Shown piece after piece: positions 7,258 through 15,451 of a stretch of 64,000 nucleotides of DNA. Positions within the stretch are counted from its first letter, which is position 1. Every line of letters starts with the position of its first letter. The DNA comes from Tepidimonas fonticaldi. Lineage in GTDB: Bacteria; Pseudomonadota; Gammaproteobacteria; Burkholderiales; Burkholderiaceae_C. The notes under the pieces are model-generated. The model did not search any database. It was not told where the DNA came from and was given only the letters and a program-made list of their open reading frames with translations. The stretch spans positions 1 through 64,000 of the forward strand of contig NZ_VJOO01000004.1 of assembly GCF_007556755.1 (NCBI RefSeq), read 5' to 3'. The position numbers were made by a program, and so were the translations under genes.

Positions 7258-9159
7258 CTAGACGGTGGGCTTGACGATGTGGCGCAGCGCATCGGCGTAC
7301 AGCTGCTCCACCGTCTCGGCGCGGTGGGTGAGCACCGCCCGTTGGTTGATCGAGCCTTTGTCGGTAATCTCGCCGCGGTCGATGGTGGGCGGATCGGCCA
7401 GCAGTACCAGCCGGGCGATGCGGTTGGCGCTGCCGGTGGCCTGCCGCGCCAGCTCGTCGACCACGCGCTGGAAGTGCGCCAGCACCGCCGGGTGTTCGAC
7501 TACGTCGTGCAGCGAGGCATCGGGCGGCAGCGGGCAGAGCTCGCGCACCCGGGGGGTGGGGAACACCAGCGCGCCCACCTCGTTGCGGTTCAGGCCCGTG
7601 ATCACCGCGTCCTGCACGTAGGGGGCGCCCGCTGCGATCAGGCGTGCGCGCAGCGGGCCGACGCTGACGAAGGTGCCGGTGGCGAGCTTGAAGTCCTCCG
7701 CGATGCGGCCGTCGAAGCGCAGCCCGCGGTGCACGTCGGTTTCGTCGATCCAGCGCACCGCGTCGCCGGAGCGGAAGAACCCTTCCTCGTCGAAGGCGGC
7801 CGCGGTCTCGTCGGGGTTGCGCCAGTAGCCGGGCGTGACGTTGGGGCCGCGGTAGCGCACCTCGGTCTTGCCCTCGATGTCCACCAGCTTCACTTCCAGG
7901 CCCGGGGTGGGGATGCCCAGGTCGCCCGCGCGCACATCCGGGCTGGTGACGAAGAGCGCAAACGGCCCCGACTCCGTCATGCCCAGGCCGGAGGTCATGA
8001 CGATGCGCTCGCCGGTCTCGCGCACCTCGCTCTCGTACAGGCTGTCCCAGATGGGTTGGGCCAGCGCCGCGCCGGCATAGAAGAACATGCGCACGCGCGA
8101 CAGCAGGGTGCGGCGCAAGGCGTCGTCGGTCTTCATCGCGTGGGCGATCGCCTCGAACCCGGTCGGCACGTTGAAATACACGGTCGGTGCGATCTCGCGC
8201 AGGTTGCGCAGCGTCTCGCCGATCAGCGCCGGGGTGGGTTTGCCGTCGTCGATGTAGAGCGTGCCGCCGTGGTAGAGCACCATGCCGAAGTTGTGGTTGC
8301 CGCCAAACGTGTGGTTCCACGGCAGCCAGTCCACCAGCACCAGGTCGCCTTCGGCCAGCACGGGCATGGACTGCGTCATTTGCTGCTGGTTGGCGCACCA
8401 CATGCGCTGGGTGTTGATGACGGCCTTGGGCGCTTTGGTCGAGCCGCTGGTGAACAAAAACTTGACGATGGTGTCCGGCCCCGTGGCGGCCATGGCGGCG
8501 TCCACGGCGTCGGTCGCAGGGGTGGACGCCAGCGCCGAGAACGACGTGGTGGGCCGATCGGGCAGCGCGCCTTCGGCCAGCACCGTCTCCACCTCGGTGG
8601 GCACCACGGCCTGGATGGCGCGGGCGTAGCGGGCATCTTGGGCGAACACCAGGCCCGGGGTGACCGTGCGCCAGACGTGGCGCAGCTTGTCGAAGTCGCT
8701 GCTGAGCAGCGCATAGGCCGGGGACGCCGGCACCCAGGGCACGCCCGCCACCAGACAGCCCAGCGCCAGCAGCGCGTGCTCCAGGCTGTTTTCGCTCAGA
8801 ATCAGCACGGGCCGCTCGGCGGACAGTCCCCGCGACAGCAGGCCCTGGGCAATCGCGCGCGCGGTCTGCCAGGCCTCGGCAAACGTGACGTGCTGCCAGT
8901 CGCCCAGCCCCGTCGTGCCGTCGGCGCGCACCTCGCGCCGGCGGCGGGCGAACAGCGTGCGTTGCGGCCGGGTGTGCGCCCAGTGCTGCAGGCGATCCGT
9001 CAGGCGGTCGGGGTAGGGTTGCAGCGCCTGCTCGGCACGCAGGTAATGGGTGCCGCGCTCGCCGTCGCGCACCTGCACGCGCGTCACGCCAAAGCGCAGC
9101 GGGCGAAACGGCGCCTGTGCGGCATCGGGCGGCCCCGGTGGAATGTCCATCGCGTTCAT
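7258..9159 (-). CDS. fcs: Feruloyl-CoA synthase-like acyl-CoA ligase
   Basis: This encodes 633 residues from the ATG at 9159. It is an AMP-forming ligase (ANL superfamily). The phosphate loop is KFLFTSGSTKAPKAV, followed by the INTQRMWCANQQQ stretch typical of bacterial feruloyl-CoA synthases. Later come TSGLGMTESGPFA, the ATP-binding YRGPNVTPGYWRNPDET and FDGRIAEDFKLATGTFV. It activates a hydroxycinnamic acid such as ferulate with ATP and CoA. Neighbouring crotonase, SDR, thiolase and thioesterase genes point to CoA-dependent side-chain oxidation. The exact hydroxycinnamate is not determined by sequence. Confidence 0.85.
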   Translation of the reverse strand: MNAMDIPPGPPDAAQAPFRPLRFGVTRVQVRDGERGTHYLRAEQALQPYPDRLTDRLQHWAHTRPQRTLFARRRREVRADGTTGLGDWQHVTFAEAWQTARAIAQGLLSRGLSAERPVLILSENSLEHALLALGCLVAGVPWVPASPAYALLSSDFDKLRHVWRTVTPGLVFAQDARYARAIQAVVPTEVETVLAEGALPDRPTTSFSALASTPATDAVDAAMAATGPDTIVKFLFTSGSTKAPKAVINTQRMWCANQQQMTQSMPVLAEGDLVLVDWLPWNHTFGGNHNFGMVLYHGGTLYIDDGKPTPALIGETLRNLREIAPTVYFNVPTGFEAIAHAMKTDDALRRTLLSRVRMFFYAGAALAQPIWDSLYESEVRETGERIVMTSGLGMTESGPFALFVTSPDVRAGDLGIPTPGLEVKLVDIEGKTEVRYRGPNVTPGYWRNPDETAAAFDEEGFFRSGDAVRWIDETDVHRGLRFDGRIAEDFKLATGTFVSVGPLRARLIAAGAPYVQDAVITGLNRNEVGALVFPTPRVRELCPLPPDASLHDVVEHPAVLAHFQRVVDELARQATGSANRIARLVLLADPPTIDRGEITDKGSINQRAVLTHRAETVEQLYADALRHIVKPTV

Positions 9160-9202
9160 GTCTCCTCGTCCTCTCTGGTCGTGCGTGTCGTGGGCGGCCG
9201 GC

Positions 9203-9991
9203 TCAGGCGTCTTTGCGCACTTTGGCGGCCTTGCCTTCCAGGAAGGCGCGCAGCCGGGCCTTGGCCTCCGGTGCCGCCTGGGCAATGGCGGAGATCAGCG
9301 CCTCGGTGAACAGGCCGTGGTCGCTGGCCTGCTCGGCAATGCGGGGCAGGGCGTGCATCAGCGCAAAGTTGGTCAGCGGGGCGTTCTCGGCGATGCGGCG
9401 GGCCAGCTCCAGCGCCTTGGGCAGCGCCTGGCCGGCCGGCACGCGGTACTGCGCCAGCCCGATGCGCTCGCCGGCCTCGGCGTCGTAGACCCGGCCGGTC
9501 AGCATCATCTCCATCATGCGCGGCACGCCGATCAGCTTGGGGATGCGCACCGAACCGCTGCCGCCCACGAAGATGCCGCGAGAGCCTTCGGGCAGGGCAA
9601 AGTACGCGCTGTCGTCCGCCACGCGTACATGGCAGGCGCTGGCCAGCTCCAGCCCGCCCCCGACCACGGCGCCATGCAGGGCCGCCACCACGGGCACGCG
9701 GCCCTTCTCGATGGCTTCCAGCGCCGTGTGCCACAGGCGGGAGTGCATCACGCCTTCCCCAGCATCGCGCTCGCGCAGTTCCGACAGATCCAGCCCGGCG
9801 CAGAAGTGCTCGCCCTCGCCGCAGATGACCGCGGCGCGCGCGGCCTCCGGCAGGGTTTCGAAGGTTTGGCGCAGCGCCAGGATCAGCCCATCCGACAGGG
9901 CATTGCGCTTGGCCGGGCGCCGCAACCGAACGATGGCGACGGCGCCGTCCAGGGTAACGTCGACGGCTTGGAGATCGGGGGTGGCATTCAT
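9203..9991 (-). CDS. Enoyl-CoA hydratase (crotonase), first gene of the phenylpropenoate operon
   Basis: This encodes 262 residues. The oxyanion-hole segments are HFCAGLDLSEL (about 62-72) and HGAVVGGGLELASA (about 106-119). Glu115 and Glu135 (in LPEGSRGI) match the two catalytic glutamates of hydratases. It lacks the specific features I associate with the hydroxycinnamoyl-CoA hydratase-lyase that yields an aldehyde, so plain hydration is favoured. It begins the minus-strand operon that runs to 3104. No ribosome-binding site precedes the ATG, and an AT-rich dyad ends two bases before it. Confidence 0.87.
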   Translation of the reverse strand: MNATPDLQAVDVTLDGAVAIVRLRRPAKRNALSDGLILALRQTFETLPEAARAAVICGEGEHFCAGLDLSELRERDAGEGVMHSRLWHTALEAIEKGRVPVVAALHGAVVGGGLELASACHVRVADDSAYFALPEGSRGIFVGGSGSVRIPKLIGVPRMMEMMLTGRVYDAEAGERIGLAQYRVPAGQALPKALELARRIAENAPLTNFALMHALPRIAEQASDHGLFTEALISAIAQAAPEAKARLRAFLEGKAAKVRKDA

Positions 9992-9993
9992 GA

Positions 9994-10018
9994 ATACAGT
10001 TACAAAAAATAACGATAT
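9994..10018. promoter_or_regulatory. AT-rich dyad, candidate MarR operator
   Basis: ATACAGTTA (9994-10002) and TAACGATAT (10010-10018) form an imperfect inverted repeat (seven of nine positions) around a seven-base A-rich centre. It lies just upstream of the crotonase start and within the 141-base divergent gap. The element stands out against GC-rich surroundings. MarR proteins bind dyads of this size, so the local MarR regulator is the natural candidate. Confidence 0.4.
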
Positions 10019-10132
10019 GGCGAATGTAGCGGTTTCACGCCCCGTTTCGGATCCGGGAAAACCCGCAGACGCCATCTCCCCGATCCCAGGGCCACCCGAA
10101 GAGCCCGAGCGGGAGCGGCATACTCCCGTGCC

Positions 10133-10912
10133 ATGCACGACGACGCTTCCAGCCCCTTCTATGCGGTCCATGACGGTGTGGCCACGATCACCCTCAACCG
10201 TCCGCGCCACCGCAATCGCCTGCACGACGAAGACTTGCGCGCGCTGGTGCGCCATGTCGAGTCGGCCAACCGCGACGCCTCGGTGCGGGTGCTCGTGCTC
10301 GGCGCGCGTGTGCTGCCGGATGCGCCGGTGTTCAGTGCCGGTTTCCACCTGGGCGGATTCGGGGCGGATGCCGGGGCGGCCGTCGATGCCTTTGCCCATG
10401 CAGCCGACGCGCTGGCCCGGGCGCGCCCGGTCACGGTCGCGGCCTTGGCCGGCAGTGTCTATGGCGGGGCCACCGACCTGGCCTTGGCGTGCGACTTTCG
10501 CATCGGTGTCCAGGGGATGGAGCTGCGCATGCCCGCAGCCGCGCTGGGCCTGCACTACTACCCCAGCGGCATGCGCCGCTGCGTGGCCACGCTGGGGTTG
10601 TCGGCGGCGCGCCGGCTGTTCCTGTTCGCGGAACCGCTGGGCGCGGCCGAACTGCTGGCGCTGGGCTATCTGGATGAGTTGGTCGAGCCCGCCGACTTGG
10701 ACGCCGCCGTGCGCCGCCGGTGCGCGCAGGTGCTGGCCCTGGCACCGCTGGCCGTCCAGGGCATGAAACAGACACTGCACGACATCGCCCTGGGGGAGCG
10801 CCGCCCGGACGATTGGCGCGCGCGCGAGGTGGCGACCCACGCCAGCCGCGACTTCGCCGAAGGCCGAGCGGCGTTTGCCGAGCGCCGCCCCGCCCGCTTC
10901 GAGGGCCGTTGA
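10133..10912 (+). CDS. Crotonase-fold protein lacking both catalytic glutamates
   Basis: This encodes 259 residues. The N-terminus VATITLNRPRHRN and the loops FSAGFHLGGFG and GSVYGGATDLALACDF identify the enoyl-CoA hydratase/isomerase superfamily. At the positions of the two hydratase glutamates it has Asp (GGATDLA) and Ala (RMPAAALGL), so ordinary hydration is unlikely. Isomerase, thioesterase or lyase chemistry within the same fold is possible. It is transcribed divergently from the operon crotonase and converges on the IclR gene. Confidence 0.82.
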   Translation: MHDDASSPFYAVHDGVATITLNRPRHRNRLHDEDLRALVRHVESANRDASVRVLVLGARVLPDAPVFSAGFHLGGFGADAGAAVDAFAHAADALARARPVTVAALAGSVYGGATDLALACDFRIGVQGMELRMPAAALGLHYYPSGMRRCVATLGLSAARRLFLFAEPLGAAELLALGYLDELVEPADLDAAVRRRCAQVLALAPLAVQGMKQTLHDIALGERRPDDWRAREVATHASRDFAEGRAAFAERRPARFEGR

Positions 10913-10925
10913 TCCCGCGCGACGG

Positions 10926-11804
10926 TCACAGACCGCCAATGGCCCCCAGCCGTTGCGACAGCCGTTCGGCGGCGGTGCGCAGGGCGTGGGCTTGGGTGCT
11001 GCCGGGGCTCAGGTCGAGCAGGGCACTGGGGCCGATGGCGGCAATCGCCAGGGCCAGGCGGCCAAAGCCGTCGAACACCGGCACCGCCATCGCGCTGATG
11101 CCGGGCAGCAGCTCGTCGCGCACGCGGCTCAGGCGCTCGCGTCGGATGGCGTCCAGCTCGGCCACGAAGGCCGGATCCTGCAGGGCGTGCGTTTCGCCCT
11201 CGCGCGCCAGGGCCTCGGTCACCGCCGCGGGGGGCGCAAAGGCGGCAAAGATTTTGCCCGTGCCCGTGTGGCGCAGCGACGCCGGAGTGCCGTGGCGCAT
11301 GGCCACGTGCACAGCCGTGGGGCCGTGCTCCACATGCACGATGATGGGGCCCACCGGCCCCCACACCGCGGCCGACACCGTGCAACCCACCGCTTGCGCC
11401 AGCGCAGGCAGCTCGGCCACCGCCAGCCGCACCGGGTCCACCTGCTGCAGCCCGATCAGCCCCAGCTGCAACGCCAACGGCCCCAGGCCGTAGTGACCAC
11501 TGACCGGGTCTTGCTCGATCAGGCCGATCTTGCCAAAGCTCACCAGATAGGGGTGCGCCTTGGCCGCGGCCATGCCCGCGGCGCGCGCCAAGTCCTTCAG
11601 CGGCAGGGCCGAGCCGCTGCGCACCAGCGCCTTGAGCAACTGCCCCCCCACCTCCACGCTCTGAATGCCGCGTGATCCGCGCGACTCGGCCTCGTCGCCC
11701 AGACCGCCGTCCGTCGCCAGGGAGGGTTGCCGTGCTGGATTCATGTCCATCATTGTCGGGCCGCCGCTCGGGTCGTGCGGGCGCACCGGCGTCAGGGTTT
11801 TCAC
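10926..11804 (-). CDS. IclR-family transcriptional regulator
   Basis: This encodes 292 residues, with other in-frame Met starts within the first 25 codons. A winged helix at about 45-105 (RGIQSVEVGGQLLKALVRSG, then LKDLARAAGMAAAKAHPYL) precedes an IclR effector domain. The effector domain includes RHTGTGKIFAAFAPP and ISAMAVPVFDGFG. IclR proteins regulate catabolic genes, often those for aromatic acids. The gene is divergent from the operon starting at 11917, which is its probable target, and it shares a 112-base intergenic region with it. Confidence 0.88.
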   Translation of the reverse strand: MKTLTPVRPHDPSGGPTMMDMNPARQPSLATDGGLGDEAESRGSRGIQSVEVGGQLLKALVRSGSALPLKDLARAAGMAAAKAHPYLVSFGKIGLIEQDPVSGHYGLGPLALQLGLIGLQQVDPVRLAVAELPALAQAVGCTVSAAVWGPVGPIIVHVEHGPTAVHVAMRHGTPASLRHTGTGKIFAAFAPPAAVTEALAREGETHALQDPAFVAELDAIRRERLSRVRDELLPGISAMAVPVFDGFGRLALAIAAIGPSALLDLSPGSTQAHALRTAAERLSQRLGAIGGL

Positions 11805-11827
11805 TTAGTCGAATTCGTTAGACATGG

Positions 11828-11861
11828 TACAACGACCTCGCGTATCATCCGCGTTGTTGTA
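11828..11861. promoter_or_regulatory. Candidate operator between iclR-type gene and aromatic operon
   Basis: TACAAC (11828-11833) and GTTGTA (11856-11861) form a short inverted repeat in the divergent intergenic region. The region is notably richer in A and T than the flanking genes. IclR-type operators are often short palindromes near the divergent promoter. The match is short and could be chance. Confidence 0.3.
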
Positions 11862-11916
11862 TGACAAATGCGTTAGGTATGGATAAATTTCCGGCCTGCG
11901 CCCACGGAGTCCCCCG

Positions 11917-12873
11917 ATGAGCACCAAAGCCTTTGCCAGCCAGGCCGACCTGCAGGACAAGCAGGTCAGCTTCACGAAGCTGTCCGACCACGCCTACGCC
12001 TACACCGCCGAGGGCGACCCCAACACCGGCGTCATCATCGGCGACGACGCCGTGATGGTGATCGACACCCAGGCCACCCCGGCGATGGCGCAGGACGTGA
12101 TCCGCCGCATCCGCGAGGTCACCGACAAGCCGATCAAGTACGTGGTGCTGTCGCACTATCACGCGGTGCGCGTCCTGGGCGCCTCGGCCTACCAGCCGGA
12201 GCACATCATCGCCAGCCAGGACACCTACGACCTCATCGTCGAGCGCGGCGAGCAGGACAAGGCCAGCGAGATCGGCCGCTTCCCGCGTCTCTTCCGTGCG
12301 GTCGAGTCGGTGCCGCCCGGCCTGACCTGGCCGACCATCACCTTCACCGGCAAGATGACGATCTGGCTGGGCAAGCTGGAAGTGCAATTGCTGCAACTGG
12401 GCCGCGGCCACACCAAGGGCGACACGGTGGCCTGGCTGCCCCAGCAGAAGATCCTGTTCTCCGGCGACCTGGTCGAGTTCGACGCCACGCCCTATGCCGG
12501 GGATGCCTACTTCAAGGACTGGCCGCAGACGCTGGACAACATCGCCGCGCTCCGGCCCGAGAAGCTCGTGCCCGGCCGCGGTGCAGCGCTGCAAACGCCC
12601 GAGGAAGTGCAGGCGGGCCTGGCCGGCACCAAGGCGTTCATCTCCGACGTGTACGCCTGCGTCCAGGAAGGGGTGAAGGCCGGCAAGGACCTCAAGACGG
12701 TCTACAAGGACACCTACGCGCGGCTGCAGCCGAAGTACGGCCACTGGGTCATCTTCGACCACTGCATGCCGTTCGACGTGACGCGCTGCTACGACGAGGC
12801 CACGCAATACCCCGACCCGCGGGTGTGGACCGCCGAGCGCGACCGCCAGATGTGGGAAACCCTGGAAGGCTGA
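11917..12873 (+). CDS. MBL-fold protein with altered metal-binding motif
   Basis: This encodes 318 residues with the metallo-beta-lactamase fold. It has GVIIGDDAVMVIDTQA near the N-terminus, VVLSHYHAVRVLGAS where the first metal motif belongs, GRGHTKGDTVAWLP and ILFSGDLVEFDATP. The usual H-x-H-x-D-H reads H-Y-H-A-V-R, so an Asp and a His ligand are replaced, while the later His and Asp are kept. I recall this variant in related proteins, so it may be a family trait. It is the first gene of the operon; a lactonase, thioesterase or quinone-related role is conceivable but unproven. Confidence 0.8.
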   Translation: MSTKAFASQADLQDKQVSFTKLSDHAYAYTAEGDPNTGVIIGDDAVMVIDTQATPAMAQDVIRRIREVTDKPIKYVVLSHYHAVRVLGASAYQPEHIIASQDTYDLIVERGEQDKASEIGRFPRLFRAVESVPPGLTWPTITFTGKMTIWLGKLEVQLLQLGRGHTKGDTVAWLPQQKILFSGDLVEFDATPYAGDAYFKDWPQTLDNIAALRPEKLVPGRGAALQTPEEVQAGLAGTKAFISDVYACVQEGVKAGKDLKTVYKDTYARLQPKYGHWVIFDHCMPFDVTRCYDEATQYPDPRVWTAERDRQMWETLEG

Positions 12874-12901
12874 TCCCGCACCACCTCAGAGGAGACAGAT
12901 C

Positions 12902-13444
12902 ATGAAGATCGAACGCATCCATCACGTCGCCTACCGCTGCAAGGACGCCAAGGAAACGGTCGAGTGGTACGTGAAGCACCTGAACATGAACTTCGTCCTG
13001 GCGATCGCCGAGGACCAGGTGCCGTCCACCAAGGCGCCCGATCCCTACATGCACGTGTTCCTGGACGCCGGCCAGGGCAACGTGCTTGCCTTCTTCGAGC
13101 TGCCCAACTCGCCGGCCATGGGCCGTGACGAGAACACGCCCGAATGGGTCCAGCACATCGCGTTCAAGGTGGACAGCGTGGAGACGCTCGAGGCCACGAA
13201 GGCGCGCCTGGAGGCGGCCGGCATCCCCGTCGTTGGCGTGACGGACCACACCATCTTCAAGAGCATCTACTTCTTCGACCCGAACGGCCACCGCGTGGAA
13301 CTGGCGGCCGATGTCGGCACGCCCGACATGTACGAGAAGCTCGATGCGGTCAAGTGGGACATGCTCAACGAGTGGGCCCAGACCAAGCGCGCGCCGAAGC
13401 ACGCCGCCTGGATGCACGAGAAGGAATTCCACGCGCTCGACTGA
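12902..13444 (+). CDS. VOC-superfamily protein (glyoxalase/extradiol dioxygenase fold)
   Basis: This encodes 180 residues, one pair of VOC modules. Metal-ligand candidates are His8 in RIHHVAYRC, His in WVQHIAFKV and Glu in GHRVELAADVG, the His-His-Glu pattern of type-I extradiol dioxygenases and some glyoxalases. AGGAGACAGATC precedes the ATG. Its position just before a flavin hydroxylase and fumarylacetoacetase makes ring cleavage or a later isomerisation plausible. Single-module family members are diverse, so the reaction is left open. Confidence 0.8.
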   Translation: MKIERIHHVAYRCKDAKETVEWYVKHLNMNFVLAIAEDQVPSTKAPDPYMHVFLDAGQGNVLAFFELPNSPAMGRDENTPEWVQHIAFKVDSVETLEATKARLEAAGIPVVGVTDHTIFKSIYFFDPNGHRVELAADVGTPDMYEKLDAVKWDMLNEWAQTKRAPKHAAWMHEKEFHALD

Positions 13445-13527
13445 GCCGCCCGATTTCCGCGTGACAGTGACCCGTCGGCCGCTTCGCCAGCGGCTTGGGC
13501 TGGTTTCGCCCTGACGAACCCTTGACC

Positions 13528-15147
13528 ATGTTGCACACCTACACCTATCCCAAGTACGAGTATCGGCAGAGCGACGAACAGCGCAGCGGCGAGCGTGTGC
13601 GCCACCCCGTGATGGTGATCGGCGCCGGCCCCGTCGGCATGACCCAGGCCTTGGACTGCGCGGCCCGTGGCATTCCCACCGTGGTGCTGGACGACAACAA
13701 CACCGTGAGCATCGGCTCGCGAGCCGTCTGCTACGCCAAGCGCCCGCTGGAGATCTGGGATCGCCTGGGCCTGGGTGACGATCTGGTGGCCCAGGGGGTG
13801 CAATGGAAGGTGGGGAAGGTGTTCTTCCGCGACGAGCTGGTCTACCAGTTCGACCTGCTGCCCGAAGACCACCACAAGATGCCGGCGATGATCAACCTCC
13901 AGCAGTACTACCTGGAGGAGCGGCTGGTGCGCGCGTGCGACGAGTCACCGCTGGTGGACCTGCGCTGGAAGCACAAGGTGCTGGCGATCGAGACGCACGA
14001 CGACCACGTGGTGCTGACGATCGAGACGCCCGACGGCATCTTCAAGACCGAGGCGTCGTGGCTGATCGCCTGCGACGGCGCCAGCAGCGACACGCGCCGC
14101 ATGATCGGCGCGGACTTCACCGGCCAGTTCTTCCAGGACCGCTTCCTCATCGCTGACGTGGTGATGAAGGCCGACTTCCCGACCGAGCGCTGGTTCTGGT
14201 TCGACCCGCCCTTCCACCGCAACCAGAGCGTGCTGCTGCACAAGCAGTGCGACAACGTCTGGCGCATCGACTTCCAGCTCGGCTGGGATGCCGACCCCAA
14301 CGAGGAGAAGAAGCCCGAGAAGGTCATCCCCCGCATCCAGGCGATGCTGGGGCCGGACGTGCCGTTCGAGCTGGAGTGGGTGTCGGTGTACCAGTTCGCG
14401 TGCCGGCGCATCGACCGCTTCCGCCACGGCCGCGTGATCTTCGCCGGCGATGCGGCGCACCAGGTCTCGCCCTTCGGCGCGCGCGGGGCCAACAGCGGCG
14501 TGCAGGACTGCGACAACCTGAGCTGGAAGCTCAAGGCGGTGCTGGACGGCGACGCGCCCGAGGCCCTGCTGGATACCTACCACGACGAGCGCGCGTTCGC
14601 CGCCGACGACAACCTGCTCAACTCCACGCGCTCGACGGACTTCATCACGCCCAAGAGCCGCACCTCGCTGCGCCTGCGCAATGCGGTGCTGGAGCTGGCG
14701 CGCACCGAGCCGTTCGCGCGCCCGCTGGTCAACAGCGGGCGGCTGTCGACGCCGACGCCCTATGTGCACTCGCCGCTCAACACCCCCGATGCCGAGACCG
14801 CCGAGCCGTTCGCTGGCCGCATGACCCCTGGCACCAACTGCGCCGATGCCCCGGTCGAGGTGAACGGCCAGCCGGGCTGGCTGCTCAACCAACTGGGCCG
14901 CGGCTTCGTGCTGCTGAGTTTTGGCCCGGCCGAGCCGGTGCGCCTCGGCGGCGTCGAGGCCCAGGTTCTGCAGGTCGGGCGCGACCTGATCGACCGCGCC
15001 GGCGTGCTCACCCAACGCTACGATGGTCAGCCGGGCACGGTGTACCTGATCCGCCCCGATCAGTACGTCGCGGCCCGCTGGCGCCGCTTCGACCGCGCCG
15101 CGGCCGAGGCCGCGCTGGCGCGGGCGCTGGGCCATGCCCTCGCTTGA
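13528..15147 (+). CDS. FAD-dependent aromatic hydroxylase, MhaA-like (3-hydroxyphenylacetate 6-hydroxylase type)
   Basis: This encodes 539 residues from the ATG at 13528. The FAD ADP-binding motif VIGAGPVGMTQALDCA is at about 30-45, the middle DG motif is WLIACDGASSDTRR, and the ribose-binding motif is GRVIFAGDAAHQVSPFGARG. These define class-A flavin monooxygenases. The C-terminal thioredoxin-like domain is as in MhpA-type enzymes. Length, the small DUF2783 gene next to it and the fumarylacetoacetase downstream match the two-part MhaAB hydroxylase described in Pseudomonas putida U, which makes homogentisate from 3-hydroxyphenylacetate. Another hydroxyaromatic acid is possible. Confidence 0.8.
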   Translation: MLHTYTYPKYEYRQSDEQRSGERVRHPVMVIGAGPVGMTQALDCAARGIPTVVLDDNNTVSIGSRAVCYAKRPLEIWDRLGLGDDLVAQGVQWKVGKVFFRDELVYQFDLLPEDHHKMPAMINLQQYYLEERLVRACDESPLVDLRWKHKVLAIETHDDHVVLTIETPDGIFKTEASWLIACDGASSDTRRMIGADFTGQFFQDRFLIADVVMKADFPTERWFWFDPPFHRNQSVLLHKQCDNVWRIDFQLGWDADPNEEKKPEKVIPRIQAMLGPDVPFELEWVSVYQFACRRIDRFRHGRVIFAGDAAHQVSPFGARGANSGVQDCDNLSWKLKAVLDGDAPEALLDTYHDERAFAADDNLLNSTRSTDFITPKSRTSLRLRNAVLELARTEPFARPLVNSGRLSTPTPYVHSPLNTPDAETAEPFAGRMTPGTNCADAPVEVNGQPGWLLNQLGRGFVLLSFGPAEPVRLGGVEAQVLQVGRDLIDRAGVLTQRYDGQPGTVYLIRPDQYVAARWRRFDRAAAEAALARALGHALA

Positions 15148-15187
15148 TGCCATTTTCCGCGACGCCCCCGTGCCCCGGAGACCTGTC

Positions 15188-15394
15188 ATGCCTTTGAACC
15201 GTCAACCCCACATCGCCGAGCCCGACGCCTTTTACGAGGAACTGATCCACGCCCAGCGCGACCTCCAGGACGAGCAGGCGGAGATGTTCTTGGCCAAGCT
15301 CGTGCTGATCCTGGCCAACCACGTCGGCGACCGCGCCGTGCTGTCCGAGGCGATCGCGCTGGCCCGCGCCAACACCCTCGCGACGGCCGGCTGA
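15188..15394 (+). CDS. DUF2783 small protein, possible coupling partner of the flavin hydroxylase
   Basis: This encodes 68 residues, starting at the ATG at 15188 where GGAG lies nine bases upstream. It is acidic and mostly helical (DAFYEELIHAQRDLQDEQ, then AEMFLAKLVLILANHVGD), with no signal peptide. I recognise it as a DUF2783 protein. These are repeatedly found beside flavin hydroxylases, and the P. putida MhaB coupling protein is of similar size. It would act by binding the hydroxylase and improving coupling of NADH oxidation to substrate hydroxylation; this is inferred from context. Confidence 0.75.
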   Translation: MPLNRQPHIAEPDAFYEELIHAQRDLQDEQAEMFLAKLVLILANHVGDRAVLSEAIALARANTLATAG

Positions 15395-15451
15395 ACGCCA
15401 CCCCGGCCGGATACCTTCGAGCGCGATACCCCGCCCACACCCTTGCCGCCC

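Noticed and set aside
9203..9991. Assignment as hydroxycinnamoyl-CoA hydratase-lyase (vanillin-forming)
   Set aside because: The sequence lacks the stretches I associate with that enzyme, and the operon carries SDR, thiolase and thioesterase genes for the beta-oxidative route.
13495..13527. Upstream TTG start for the flavin hydroxylase
   Set aside because: The extra eleven residues are not part of the family, and the ATG at 13528 gives the expected N-terminus.
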